The notes under the pieces were generated by a model. That model made no database searches. It saw nothing but the letters and a program-made list of their open reading frames with translations, and was not told where the DNA came from. Positions 8,496 to 17,043 of a stretch of DNA of 64,000 bases are shown piece after piece. A program made the translations under genes and the position numbers. The DNA lies in NCBI RefSeq assembly GCF_029761915.1, contig NZ_CP121695.1:1426001-1490000 (forward strand). Direction: 5' to 3'. The DNA comes from Bradyrhizobium sp. CB1650. GTDB lineage: Bacteria > Pseudomonadota > Alphaproteobacteria > Rhizobiales > Xanthobacteraceae. The number at the start of each line of letters is the position of its first letter. Position 1 is the stretch's first letter.

Positions 8496-11444
8496 CTAGC
8501 TGGCTCTCGCCCTGCGCCAGTCATTTCGCTTGAGACCGTTTCGCAAGCTCAGGATCGTTGATGCGAGTTCGGTTGCAGGAACCGGGCGGCTGAACAAGAA
8601 GCCTTGCGCCTCGTTGCATCCCTCCGCTTTCATCTGATGCAGCTGCTCAACCGTCTCGACCCCCTCCGCCGTGGTCGTCATGCCAAGACTTCTTCCGAGG
8701 CTGGTAATCGCCCTGACGATCAATTTTGATCCCTTGGTCGCGGTTGCGTCACGAACGAAGGACTGATCAATCTTGATTTTGTCAAAGGGAAAACTGCGCA
8801 GGTAACTCAGCGACGAATAGCCGGTACCAAAATCGTCCAGGGCGATACGCAGCCCACGCGCCTTCAGCTCGTGCAGCGTCGCGATCGTTTCGGTGCTGTT
8901 GCCAAGCAGCACCGATTCGGTGATTTCGAGCTCGAGCCGGTGCGGCGCCAGCGCCGACGCATCGATCGCGGTGGCGATGACGTCGGCGAGTTTCGAATCG
9001 CGAAACTGACTCGCCGAGACATTGACCGCAATCTTGAGCTCGTCCGGCCAACTGGCCGCCTGCTCGCACGCGCGGTTGAGAACCCACTCTCCGAGCGGAG
9101 TGATGAGACCGATTTCTTCCGCAAGCGGGATGAACTGATCGGGCGGCACCAGCCCTCTCTTTGGATGCTGCCAGCGCAACAATGCTTCGAAGCCGCTGAT
9201 CCGGTCCATTCGCAAGTCATAAATGGGCTGGTAGAACAGAGCGAATTCGTCCTTGTCCATAGCCTCGCGGAGGTCAATTTCGAGCGCGCGGCGGCTTTGC
9301 AGGCTTGCGTCCATTGCTGGCTCGAAGAACCGCCATCTTCCTCTGCCGTCCATTTTGGATCGGTACAGCGCCATGTCCGCGTTTTTCAGAAGCTTTTCGC
9401 GCGTCGTACCGTCCGCTGGCGCGAGCGATATCCCGACGCTGCACCCGACGATGATGCGATGCCCGTTCAGTTCATAGGGCGCGCCGACACCTTCCACGAT
9501 GCGTTGGGCGAGGCGCTCGGCCTCTTCAGCGTTTCGGACTTCAGATTGAATGACTGCAAACTCGTCGCCACCCAAACGCGCAACAGTATCAACCTCTCGG
9601 ACACACGCGCTTAACCGATCGGCGACCGCGCAAAGCAGCGCGTCGCCCACCGGATGCCCCAAGGTATCATTGATCTGCTTGAAGTTATCCAAATCGATAC
9701 AGAACACGGCAAACTCTATCCCCCGGCCGGCCCTCGCGACCGCCTGCTCGATCCGTTCGCCAAAGAGAGAGCGGTTTGGTAATCTGGTCAGAGCGTCATG
9801 GCGTGCCATGAATGCGATTTGCGATTGAGCCCTTTGTTGCTCGGTCACATCTTCACAACTGATGAGCCAGCCGCCATCGGATGTGGAGCGATGAGCGATT
9901 GAGACGATGCGCCCGTCGCTGAGCTGCTGGAGATAATTGCCGCCCTTGCGGCGGGCCAGGAATTCCTCGCATTCCGCCAGAAGATCGGCCGCAGTCTGGC
10001 TGCCATGATTGCCGGCGGCAATACTCAGGCGGAGGACGTCTTCGAACGTCATGCCTGGACGCACGAGCTCCGGCGAAATATCAAAGATCTCGCAGAAGCG
10101 GCGGTTGACCACCTGCAAGCGTCCCTCGCTGTCATAGAGACAGAGTCCTTGCGACATGTGCGTGAGCGCCGCATCAAGTCTCAGATTCGTCGCATGCAGC
10201 TCGGCCTTCTGCTGCTTCAACCCGGTAATGTCGCTGTAGACGAGCATCACGCCGCCTTCCCGGGTCGGGCTGCGGCTGACCCGCAGCCACCTGCCGTCGG
10301 GGAGCTGGGCCTCACCCTCCACGCTATCGATATTGTTAAAGTTGTTTCGAAGAGTGAGCGCTGGGGAGCTGTCGTTGCTTGGCGCTGGCGTCCCCCGCAA
10401 CCAACTTGGTTGAACGAGCTGCGGCAAGCAATGAATGAATTCGCTGGCCCTGGAATTCGATAGGGCGATCTGGCCATCGTTGTCGAGGAGGACGATGCCC
10501 TCACGGGAGTTCTCGAGTGCATCGGAAAGCCGCACCTGGGCCGAGCGCCGCTGCGCCACCTCGCGGTCCACCATCGCCCTGATGTTGTCCCGCATCCTTT
10601 CCATTGCGCTCAGGAGAATACCCAGTTCATCACCGCCTCCCTTTGGAATGTCTGTATTCAAGTCGCCATCGGCAATGCTCCTTGCCGCTTTGGAAGCAAT
10701 CGCAACTGGGCCGATGATCCGGCGTGCCAACATCCACGAGAACAGCCCGGACAGAAGAAGGGCGACGGTCAGCCCCGCGACATTGAGTTGCAGATCCCGC
10801 CTGATCGCAGCAAGCGCCCGTTGACGGAAGAGAAAGCCGTCACCGGCCGTATAGTTCACAAGCAGTTCGATCTGCTGATTGACGGCGTTGGAGTACTGAT
10901 TGAGATCGTCGGTTTCACGCGGGTTCGCTTCAACGCTCCGACGCTCGTCAGCAGGCGCTTGAAGGGAACGACGATGAAGCGCGACCCAGGCTTTTGCAGC
11001 CTCCTGGACCTTGGCGGCCGCTTTTGCGGCGCGCGCGGATTGCGACCGTTCCGCCGCGATCGTCACGTCCTCCGATAGCGACTTCGCCAGTTCGTCGATT
11101 TCGGCTTCCAATCGAGCACGGCCCGACGGATCCTTGCTGAGCAGGCGTTGGGCAGATGCCACGCGCATTGCGGCGAAATCAGCACCCGCCGCGCGCGCGT
11201 AATTGATTGACATCAGCGACTCGTCGTAGGTCCTGGCAACCAGGTCGCCGGCATGCCGGATGCCGAGGCTGGCATAACCTCCGAGGACAGCCGCGATCGC
11301 GCTCATCGCGAGACAAAAGATCAAAATTCCTGTTCGAATCGAGCCGCGCGCTTCGACAAGCCGTGGCAGGCAAGCGATCGTGGCCCGAAGCGTCTCAAAA
11401 GCCGCTTTCGGTTGACGTACAACCCTGCCGACGAAAAGACTCAT
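8496..11444 (-). CDS. GGDEF/EAL cyclic-di-GMP enzyme with membrane sensor, HAMP and two PAS domains
   Basis: A membrane-bound bifunctional c-di-GMP protein of about 982 residues. In order: TM1 (about residues 38-58), a periplasmic helical region rich in Ala/Arg/Glu, TM2 (about 222-242), HAMP, PAS (about 305-405), a second PAS (about 420-540), GGDEF (about 545-705) and EAL (about 715-970). The cyclase motif is intact (RLGGDEFAV), with an RxxD inhibitory site (REVD) five residues before it. The phosphodiesterase motifs are also intact (GFEALLRW, LDDFGTGYSS, AEGVET). Both activities are thus possible. A TTG at 11468 would add eight residues; the ATG at 11444 has a better AAAGAG ribosome site and was chosen. 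The gene is transcribed alone. Confidence 0.93.
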   Translation of the reverse strand: MSLFVGRVVRQPKAAFETLRATIACLPRLVEARGSIRTGILIFCLAMSAIAAVLGGYASLGIRHAGDLVARTYDESLMSINYARAAGADFAAMRVASAQRLLSKDPSGRARLEAEIDELAKSLSEDVTIAAERSQSARAAKAAAKVQEAAKAWVALHRRSLQAPADERRSVEANPRETDDLNQYSNAVNQQIELLVNYTAGDGFLFRQRALAAIRRDLQLNVAGLTVALLLSGLFSWMLARRIIGPVAIASKAARSIADGDLNTDIPKGGGDELGILLSAMERMRDNIRAMVDREVAQRRSAQVRLSDALENSREGIVLLDNDGQIALSNSRASEFIHCLPQLVQPSWLRGTPAPSNDSSPALTLRNNFNNIDSVEGEAQLPDGRWLRVSRSPTREGGVMLVYSDITGLKQQKAELHATNLRLDAALTHMSQGLCLYDSEGRLQVVNRRFCEIFDISPELVRPGMTFEDVLRLSIAAGNHGSQTAADLLAECEEFLARRKGGNYLQQLSDGRIVSIAHRSTSDGGWLISCEDVTEQQRAQSQIAFMARHDALTRLPNRSLFGERIEQAVARAGRGIEFAVFCIDLDNFKQINDTLGHPVGDALLCAVADRLSACVREVDTVARLGGDEFAVIQSEVRNAEEAERLAQRIVEGVGAPYELNGHRIIVGCSVGISLAPADGTTREKLLKNADMALYRSKMDGRGRWRFFEPAMDASLQSRRALEIDLREAMDKDEFALFYQPIYDLRMDRISGFEALLRWQHPKRGLVPPDQFIPLAEEIGLITPLGEWVLNRACEQAASWPDELKIAVNVSASQFRDSKLADVIATAIDASALAPHRLELEITESVLLGNSTETIATLHELKARGLRIALDDFGTGYSSLSYLRSFPFDKIKIDQSFVRDATATKGSKLIVRAITSLGRSLGMTTTAEGVETVEQLHQMKAEGCNEAQGFLFSRPVPATELASTILSLRNGLKRNDWRRARAS

Positions 11445-11651
11445 CGCGGTCTCTTTCGTTGTAAACAACTAATCGCAAACATAGGCGCGGATGCAGCCGG
11501 CTGCCTCCGCCTCAAATTTCCCTAGTAATGACTGCAAGCGATGCGGGAATCGTTAAGATCAACCTGTGATAAGTATGGGAGTAGTCACGCGCTCGGAAGA
11601 TCCGGGCCCAGGTCGGAATCTTGGTAAAGTTGAAGTTTCAGCGGGGTTGAA

Positions 11652-12011
11652 ATGATAGCAAGACTCTTACCCTTGCGCACAGGCAAGTTCGGTCTGCAGG
11701 TCACAGCCGCAGTCACCGGAGGACTGCTCGCAGGCGCCGCTCTGGCCGCATCCCCCTACACCATCTCGCAAAAGGACCGCGAATTCAGACCGCGCGAGAT
11801 CATCATCAAGCGCGGCGAGACTTTACGGTTCGTTAACGACGATGGTGAGCTGTTGCACCACGCCTATTTGAGCTCGGACACCTTTGATTTCGATACCGGT
11901 GATCAGCAGCCTGGCAACCAATTCGACGTCGTCTTTTCGGTGGCCGGTGACTACACCGTGCTGTGCGGCATTCATCCGAAGATGAAGCTTGGCGTGCACG
12001 TCACCAAGTAG
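11652..12011 (+). CDS. Periplasmic cupredoxin (plastocyanin/amicyanin-like)
   Basis: A 119-residue exported copper protein. A signal peptide (to about AALAAS, residue 34) is followed by a single cupredoxin domain. The type 1 copper ligands are all present: His69 or His70 (LLHHAY), then Cys105, His108 and Met111 in CGIHPKM. It should carry electrons one at a time in the periplasm. Its gene ends 5 bp from the end of the convergent membrane-protein gene, and a di-haem peroxidase gene lies 1.5 kb away. This suggests a shared redox role, though the partner is not shown. No methylamine dehydrogenase genes are near, so it should not be called amicyanin. Confidence 0.85.
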   Translation: MIARLLPLRTGKFGLQVTAAVTGGLLAGAALAASPYTISQKDREFRPREIIIKRGETLRFVNDDGELLHHAYLSSDTFDFDTGDQQPGNQFDVVFSVAGDYTVLCGIHPKMKLGVHVTK

Positions 12012-12016
12012 CGAGC

Positions 12017-13078
12017 CTAAAGGATCGCCGTGTTGAAGATCGCGGCGTGGCCAACATAGTAGGCGAAGAGCGTAACCGTCAGCGCCGCACACAATCCGGC
12101 CGGGGCGAGCCACGGAGCGCGATAGTCGGCCTCGCTCGGCCGGTTATCGGAAAGGATCGCGACCAAGACGACGATGATCGCGGAGTGCCCGATGACATCA
12201 AGCTTTCCGAATTCGAAGCACGCGCTGATGAACATTCCGAGCAGCATGGCCGCCGCAAGGCGCCGGACCAGCGACGTCCAAGCCAGCGCAAAGGCGAGCG
12301 TGAACTCGACCATGCCCGCGGCCCGCATGTAGAATTCGTTGTCGAACCCGAGCGTGATACCAGGGTGTTCGATCAGGAGCGGGAAGCTCCATTCCGGATA
12401 GGCCCACTTCTCTATCGACGCCCACATCAAGGTCACGGCGGTTGCATAGCGCACGACGTCGAGCGGCGGAACGCCGAACAGATCTTTTTGCAACCCGGTG
12501 AGGGCGAGATAGGCGGCAATACCTAAAAAGATCGGGTAGTCGGCCAGGTGAAACGTGCCGTAATCCCGCACGGCGAGCCCGAACAACAGCACGATTCCCG
12601 CCGCGGAAAGCGGCATGGTACGGCGCGACAGCAGACCGGCTGCGATGGCAAGCTGCAAAGGCCCCACCATTGCGGACGTCGTCTTCAGTTCGGGGGTCAG
12701 GATAATACCTCCGACCGCCCAGAGCGAGATGAAGAAAAAGCCGCAGACCGCGCGGATCATCGCCTCGGTGTGCAGGCGCAAACCTTCGGTGACCCGGTTC
12801 AGTGCGCGGGCCGTCAGCTCTCCCAGAAACGTGCGCTCCACAACGCAGCCGGAAAAGAACCAGACCAAGGCGACCCCTAGGAGGAGCTCAAAATCCTGGC
12901 ACAGAACGTTTTCCAGGCCTCGCGGCTGGCCGGACGCGTCATACGCACAAAACCATTTGACATGGGCGCTGGCAGCTCGGGTCCCCAGGACCCAGAAGGA
13001 GAATCCAGCGAGGAGTCTGGCAAACAGGATAATTCCCCGAGATGCCGATCTGGCGTCTCGGCCCAGAGACCTCAACAT
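12017..13078 (-). CDS. Multi-helix membrane protein (DoxX-like), function unknown
   Basis: A 353-residue protein with about eight hydrophobic segments. An N-terminal signal-like helix is followed by a short exposed segment with two cysteines (HVKWFCAYD... and VLCQDFE). The late part (WASIEKWAYPEW, GMVEFTLAFALAW) resembles the DoxX/TQO small-subunit class of membrane proteins. I cannot assign a reaction. It is convergent with the cupredoxin gene (5-bp gap) and lies downstream of the di-haem peroxidase gene on the same strand. A membrane electron-transfer or quinone role is a reasonable guess, nothing more. Confidence 0.7.
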   Translation of the reverse strand: MLRSLGRDARSASRGIILFARLLAGFSFWVLGTRAASAHVKWFCAYDASGQPRGLENVLCQDFELLLGVALVWFFSGCVVERTFLGELTARALNRVTEGLRLHTEAMIRAVCGFFFISLWAVGGIILTPELKTTSAMVGPLQLAIAAGLLSRRTMPLSAAGIVLLFGLAVRDYGTFHLADYPIFLGIAAYLALTGLQKDLFGVPPLDVVRYATAVTLMWASIEKWAYPEWSFPLLIEHPGITLGFDNEFYMRAAGMVEFTLAFALAWTSLVRRLAAAMLLGMFISACFEFGKLDVIGHSAIIVVLVAILSDNRPSEADYRAPWLAPAGLCAALTVTLFAYYVGHAAIFNTAIL

Positions 13079-13132
13079 TTCAATAATCTGCCCGTTTGGA
13101 AAAGCACACCCTTAGCGATTTATTCACCTTAG

Positions 13133-13152
13133 CACAAATTTTAAGGTTTGTG
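13133..13152. promoter_or_regulatory. Short inverted repeat upstream of the DoxX-like gene
   Basis: CACAAA and TTTGTG flank an AT-rich centre about 55 bp upstream of the start of the minus-strand membrane-protein gene. The surrounding bases are markedly AT-rich for this genome, as promoters are. It may be an operator; no known box was recognised. Confidence 0.25.
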
Positions 13153-13317
13153 ACGCTCGCAACATCCCCTGGTTGATTGGTGGTTAATGGGGCCCGCTGC
13201 GGCGGATTTGGGGGCGGCCAGGCCGCAAGTCCTTTCAAATTTTACAGATTCCGAGGACGAGCCTTCAATCCGGGTGTCGTACTGAAGGTCAGGCAAAACG
13301 GATGGTTGGAGCAGTCC

Positions 13318-13479
13318 ATGGTCGGAATGTTGGGAGCGGCGCGTGTGGCAGTAGGCTCGGTGCTGGCTCGCGGCGCGCAGCGCTACGCGACGCGCACCGA
13401 AACCCTGGAGGCTTGGGCAGGCGCGCTTGTGGTCCTCGGCTTCGGCCTGTTAGGATCGGCGTTGCCGCACGTTCACTGA
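13318..13479 (+). CDS. Very small membrane protein
   Basis: A 53-residue protein with one clear hydrophobic helix near its C-terminus (WAGALVVLGFGLLGSALP) after a basic segment (ARGAQRYATRTE). The frame is open further upstream to 13177, but that part looks untranslated. The ATG at 13318 has a TTGGAG ribosome site at good spacing. It lies alone between the di-haem peroxidase and the DoxX-like gene, on the opposite strand. No family recognised. Confidence 0.45.
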   Translation: MVGMLGAARVAVGSVLARGAQRYATRTETLEAWAGALVVLGFGLLGSALPHVH

Positions 13480-13510
13480 GGTCCGTTCCGACGACGCGAT
13501 TGGGAATTCT

Positions 13511-14518
13511 TCAGCGCGCGGCCGGGGACGAGGCACTCAACGTTTGAAGAAACGCGATCAGGTCCGCCTTCTCGGTTGCGCTCAGAAGCAAAGGCCGGAT
13601 CGAAGGGGACCGGCTTGGACGGTCAATTCCGCCTTTATCATAAAGTTCGATGACCTCTTCGAGCGTTGCGACCGATCCATCATGCATGTAGGGCGCACGC
13701 TGCGCGACGTTACGTAGTGTCGGCGTCTTGAATGCGTACCGGAGCTTTTGCGAGGTCGGAAACAGCCGGCCGCGTCCAACATCCCCATCTTTTGCGGTAC
13801 CGATATCCTGGAACGATCCGTCGGTAAAAGACGGCCCGCTGTGGCAGTTTGAGCAATGCGCTTTGCCGTTGAAGACCGCAAAGCCGCGTTTGGCCGTCGC
13901 GCTGATCGCGGTTTCATCGCCCATGATCCAGCGGTCGAACGGGGACTCGTCAGCGACAATGGTGCGTTCAAAGGTCGCCAACGCAGCTTCGATCCTGGGC
14001 CGGGTGATCGCAGCATCCCCGTAGGCGCTTGCGAACGCATCGACATAGGCCGGACTGCTGGATAGACGATCAATCAACTCCGATTCCGTCAGGTTCATGT
14101 TTGCGCGGCCCGTGATCGGGCCAAACGTGACGGATTCGATATCCCTGAACTTCCCGTCCCAGCCCAACGGCTCGCTGAACGCCACATCGATCAGAGTGGG
14201 CGCACGCAGCGGCAGGCCCTTCGGATCCTCCCCGACCGCACGCGCCAGGCCATCTCCCCACGATAGCGACGGATTGTGGCAAGTCGCACAGGAAATGGTA
14301 CCGGACCCCGAGAGCAGCGGATCGAAGAACAACATCTTCCCAAGAGCCGCTTTTGGCGCCGAGTAGGGATTGCGATCCGGGAAGGGAATCTCGGTGGGCC
14401 GGCGGTAGCTGGCGCGGATCTTCGCCGCCTCGCTCGATGGCTCGGCCACGGTCAAGCCAAAGCGTTGCCCCAGCGGCACGATCGCCGCAAGCAAAGCCAG
14501 GCTGACCCAGACCTTCAT
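13511..14518 (-). CDS. Di-haem cytochrome c peroxidase / MauG-like protein
   Basis: A 335-residue periplasmic protein with a signal peptide at residues 1-22. Two haem c attachment motifs are present: CATCH (77-81) and CSNCH (222-226). The late motif APYMHDGSVATLEEVIELYD is typical of the CcpA/MauG family. The family either reduces hydrogen peroxide with electrons from small cytochromes or cupredoxins, or oxidises protein side chains to build cofactors. A cupredoxin is encoded 1.5 kb away, giving a possible electron donor. No methylamine dehydrogenase is present, so true MauG function is unlikely. The gene is followed on the same strand by the DoxX-like membrane protein after about 430 bp. Confidence 0.88.
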   Translation of the reverse strand: MKVWVSLALLAAIVPLGQRFGLTVAEPSSEAAKIRASYRRPTEIPFPDRNPYSAPKAALGKMLFFDPLLSGSGTISCATCHNPSLSWGDGLARAVGEDPKGLPLRAPTLIDVAFSEPLGWDGKFRDIESVTFGPITGRANMNLTESELIDRLSSSPAYVDAFASAYGDAAITRPRIEAALATFERTIVADESPFDRWIMGDETAISATAKRGFAVFNGKAHCSNCHSGPSFTDGSFQDIGTAKDGDVGRGRLFPTSQKLRYAFKTPTLRNVAQRAPYMHDGSVATLEEVIELYDKGGIDRPSRSPSIRPLLLSATEKADLIAFLQTLSASSPAAR

Positions 14519-14550
14519 CGGCTCCTCGGGGGAAAATGTCAGCTCGTTAT

Positions 14551-14673
14551 ATGAACAACTTGGTCAAGAAAGCCTTAATGCACGATTTCGATGATCCCGG
14601 AATGAGCCGGCAGGAAATCGCCGCCAATGCTGCCGCGACGCGGGATGCCACCCAGGGGCGATCGGATTGGTGA
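14551..14673 (+). CDS. Possible 40-residue ORF
   Basis: Reads MNNLVKKALMHDFDDPGM then SRQEIAANAAATRD and ends QGRSDW. It looks protein-like (charged helix), but no convincing ribosome site is visible and no family is recognised. It lies in the 690-bp gap between the di-haem peroxidase and the integrase, which otherwise holds only the tRNA-Arg remnant and an inverted repeat. Confidence 0.25.
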   Translation: MNNLVKKALMHDFDDPGMSRQEIAANAAATRDATQGRSDW

Positions 14674-14756
14674 GTACATCGGGGATTTTGCCGTCTAGCC
14701 GTTCTCAGAACAATGAACTGCGGAAGTTCGCGGTTTTGTTCTGAATGGTGGCAATT

Positions 14757-14833
14757 TGGCGCGCCCGACGCGATTCGAACATTTGGCCTCCATCTTTCGA
14801 AGGGGGCGCACTATCCAGCTGAGCTACGGGGTG
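14757..14833 (-). pseudogene. Degenerate tRNA-Arg (anticodon TCG by position)
   Basis: Over 77 nt on the minus strand the hallmark tRNA pieces are present: TAGCTCAGCTGGATAG in the D arm, CTTCGAA at the anticodon loop, TTCGAAT in the T loop, and CGGGCGCGCCA at the 3' end with CCA. The helices are damaged. The 5' acceptor CACCCCG does not match CGGGCGC fully, and the T stem (AAATG/CGCGT) and anticodon stem are mispaired. It is most likely a dead tRNA copy, possibly left by integration at a tRNA-Arg gene. Confidence 0.6.
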
Positions 14834-15118
14834 TGCACCCCCTCATTCGCCTGACTCGATCGACTTTCGAAGGCCAAGGGACTTGGCCATCAACTTCTGA
14901 TCCGCGAGAGCATCGTGCTGGACTACGACCTTCTTTCTTCTTGTTCGCTACTACTGTCCCAAAACTGCTTGCGCAGATGTTCGCTGAGTTTCTGCGGACG
15001 TCGAGCGTGGCGTTCCGAGTCTTTTCCTGCCTCCTTCTAAACAAAGTGTCCTTGATATCAGCCTTCAGAGGGCAATGGTCTATCTAAGCGGCCAAGCGTG
15101 GGATTGCCGCTTCCATCA

Positions 15119-15168
15119 ATCGCAAGAATCGGGTGTTGCGTGTCCCCGCAACCACCGGTTCTTGCGAT
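15119..15168. repeat. Long inverted repeat downstream of the integrase
   Basis: ATCGCAAGAATCGGGTGTTG (from 15119) pairs with its near-perfect reverse complement ending at 15168. The arms are about 21 bp with a few mismatches and a short GTCCCC loop. It lies 40 bp after the integrase stop on the transcribed strand. No T-run follows, so it is not a classic terminator. It could be an end structure of the element or an mRNA-stabilising hairpin. Confidence 0.7.
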
Positions 15169-15207
15169 ATCGGCGCAGGCGACCCGGAAGGGTTGCCTTT
15201 AGGTGCC

Positions 15208-16578
15208 TCAAACCTGCGCGCCTCTCTTGATCGGCGTCACCTTCTTGGGATCGAGCCAGTAGTCGATCCGATCAGCCCAATGCTGCATCAGCTTAGTGCG
15301 CGAGCCGATTAGCGCGAGCGGTCCGTGCCTCTTGTACAGACCTTCCACAGTTGAGTTATCGAGATGCGCAAGCTGCAACTCGACGACATCGCCATCCCAC
15401 GCCTTGACGTCCTTGATCTCTTCATGGTGAGACAGGGTAGAGAAGGTGGTCCGGAAACCGTGGGCACAATGATCGGTCTTGGTGTCAATGCCAAGCAGAC
15501 GCAAGCGCTTGTTGAGCGTGTTGTTTGATAGTGGCGCGTCCTTTGAACAGGAAAACGCGTACCGGCGATGTCCGGTCAGCTTCTGAACGCTGCGCAGGAT
15601 TGCGAGCGCCTGTCGCGACAAAGGCACGACATGATCCCAGCCGGTTTTCATTTTAGCGGCCGGAATAGTCCACCGAGCGGCGTCCCAATCGACCTCGCTC
15701 CACTCCATTTCATTGACCATGCCGGGGCGGGGAATGGTCAGCGCATCGAAGCGCAAGGCAAGGCCAACGACGTCGCTGAACCTCGCTCTCGTCCACGGTG
15801 CGCTAATGAGCTTGAACACGCGTGTCACGTCGCGTGGTTCGGTGACACCGGGACGCGGCGTCGAAATGTTGGCAATCATCTGCCCATTCAGGTTTCGGAA
15901 TGGATTGTAACCGTCGCCTTCAACATCGGCATAGTCGCAGATTTGCTCACAAATGCTGCGCACGCGGTCCCGGGTTTCCAGCTTTCCCTCGGCTTCGTAT
16001 GAACGCATAAAAGCGAGCACGTCCGGACGCTTGATGTCCTGCCTGCACAGCTTGCCGAAGCGAGCCTTGACGTAGCCGACTCGCAGTTCAAGCACCTCGA
16101 TGGTCTTGGGGTCGCGCACCGCGACGATCCTGCCGCGTTTGACCTTTTCGACCTTCTTCTTTGCGAGCCACTCGTCGGCCCATTTCCCGAAAGGCCGGGC
16201 GGCCGCCTGCCTGTGCTTGTCGAGCTGCTTCTCGGTGCTCGGATCTTTGCCGTCCTTGAGCAGGTCTTTGGCCTTGTCGCGCTCGCGCCGCGCGTCGGCG
16301 AGCGAGAACGTGCCATCCTTGCCGTTGCCGTAAGGCCCGATTGAGTAGGTTTTCTGGCGGCCGTGGAAGCGGTAGTCCATCCGCCAGAGCTTGGAGGCAG
16401 CCTTGCCGGGGCAGCTCACGTCCGGCGTGACGAAGAGATAGAGCCATCCGCCGGTCACGTCAGAAATCTTGGCGGAAGTCCACGCACCATTGTCGAATTT
16501 CGGTCGGGCGGCGCGGCAGTCGACGTCGGTCCTGATCTGCTTGGGATTGGCGCACGCGCCGTCGTTCTTGCCGGCCAT
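15208..16578 (-). CDS. Tyrosine site-specific integrase (P4/DUF4102 type)
   Basis: A 456-residue phage- or island-type integrase. The N-terminal arm-binding domain is recognisable (WLYLFVTPD, LWRMDYRFHGRQKTYSIG, LADARRERDKAKDLL). The catalytic set is complete: Arg in IPRPGMVNEMEW, Lys in AAKMKTGWDHVVPLS, HGFR, then LAHLDNSTVEGLY with His and the tyrosine nucleophile. The ATG at 16578 begins MAGKNDGAC. An upstream extension to 16710 is open but lacks family features. The gene starts 220 bp from the 3' end of tRNA-Leu(CAA) and runs away from it, the classic arrangement of an island integrated in a tRNA gene. No other phage gene is nearby. Confidence 0.92.
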   Translation of the reverse strand: MAGKNDGACANPKQIRTDVDCRAARPKFDNGAWTSAKISDVTGGWLYLFVTPDVSCPGKAASKLWRMDYRFHGRQKTYSIGPYGNGKDGTFSLADARRERDKAKDLLKDGKDPSTEKQLDKHRQAAARPFGKWADEWLAKKKVEKVKRGRIVAVRDPKTIEVLELRVGYVKARFGKLCRQDIKRPDVLAFMRSYEAEGKLETRDRVRSICEQICDYADVEGDGYNPFRNLNGQMIANISTPRPGVTEPRDVTRVFKLISAPWTRARFSDVVGLALRFDALTIPRPGMVNEMEWSEVDWDAARWTIPAAKMKTGWDHVVPLSRQALAILRSVQKLTGHRRYAFSCSKDAPLSNNTLNKRLRLLGIDTKTDHCAHGFRTTFSTLSHHEEIKDVKAWDGDVVELQLAHLDNSTVEGLYKRHGPLALIGSRTKLMQHWADRIDYWLDPKKVTPIKRGAQV

Positions 16579-16800
16579 AGGCTCAATTCCTTCATTCGGA
16601 AAAGCGAAAGTCGCCGTGAACGTTTGTTCTCCCGATACCAGCACGATACCAGCAAGAATACCAGCAAACCGAGCGGCTGGGATCGGAGGAGAACAAACGG
16701 TGACGAACAAGAATGTACGCGGAAGTGCCTATTTTTCAAGGGTTTCCGAGCACTGCGCGGACGGTTGCGGACGATTTAGAACGGCGCTGAACAGCCTAGT

Positions 16801-16885
16801 TGGTGCCCCTGGCCGGAATCGAACCAGCACTCCTTGCGGAACTCGATTTTGAGTCGAGCGCGTCTACCAGTTCCGCCACAGGGGC
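16801..16885 (-). tRNA. tRNA-Leu (anticodon CAA)
   Basis: An 85-nt class II tRNA with the CCA encoded at 16801-16803. The acceptor GCCCCTG/CAGGGGC pairs perfectly, the anticodon stem CTCGA/TCGAG closes the loop CTCAAAA, the long variable arm is present, and the T stem GCTGG/CCGGC encloses TTCGATT. It reads UUG codons. The 3' end faces the integrase gene and is the likely attachment site. Confidence 0.95.
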
Positions 16886-17043
16886 CCTCGGTCGGCCCCT
16901 CTGGCGAGGGCTTCGCGAAGCCGGCGGACTATAGCCATGGGAAAGGCGGGGTCAACCCGCGCCAAAGTGATCCCAGCCGTTCTCGACAGCGGCAAGGGCC
17001 GGGGTTAGAGGCTTAGGTCGCGACCGATCCGCAAGAGGCTGCC

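Noticed and set aside
11652..14518. Cupredoxin plus MauG-like gene considered as a methylamine-utilisation cluster
   Set aside because: No methylamine dehydrogenase subunit (mauA/mauB) or other mau gene is present.
14713..15087. A 124-residue plus-strand open frame
   Set aside because: It runs through the tRNA-Arg remnant and has no protein-like composition.
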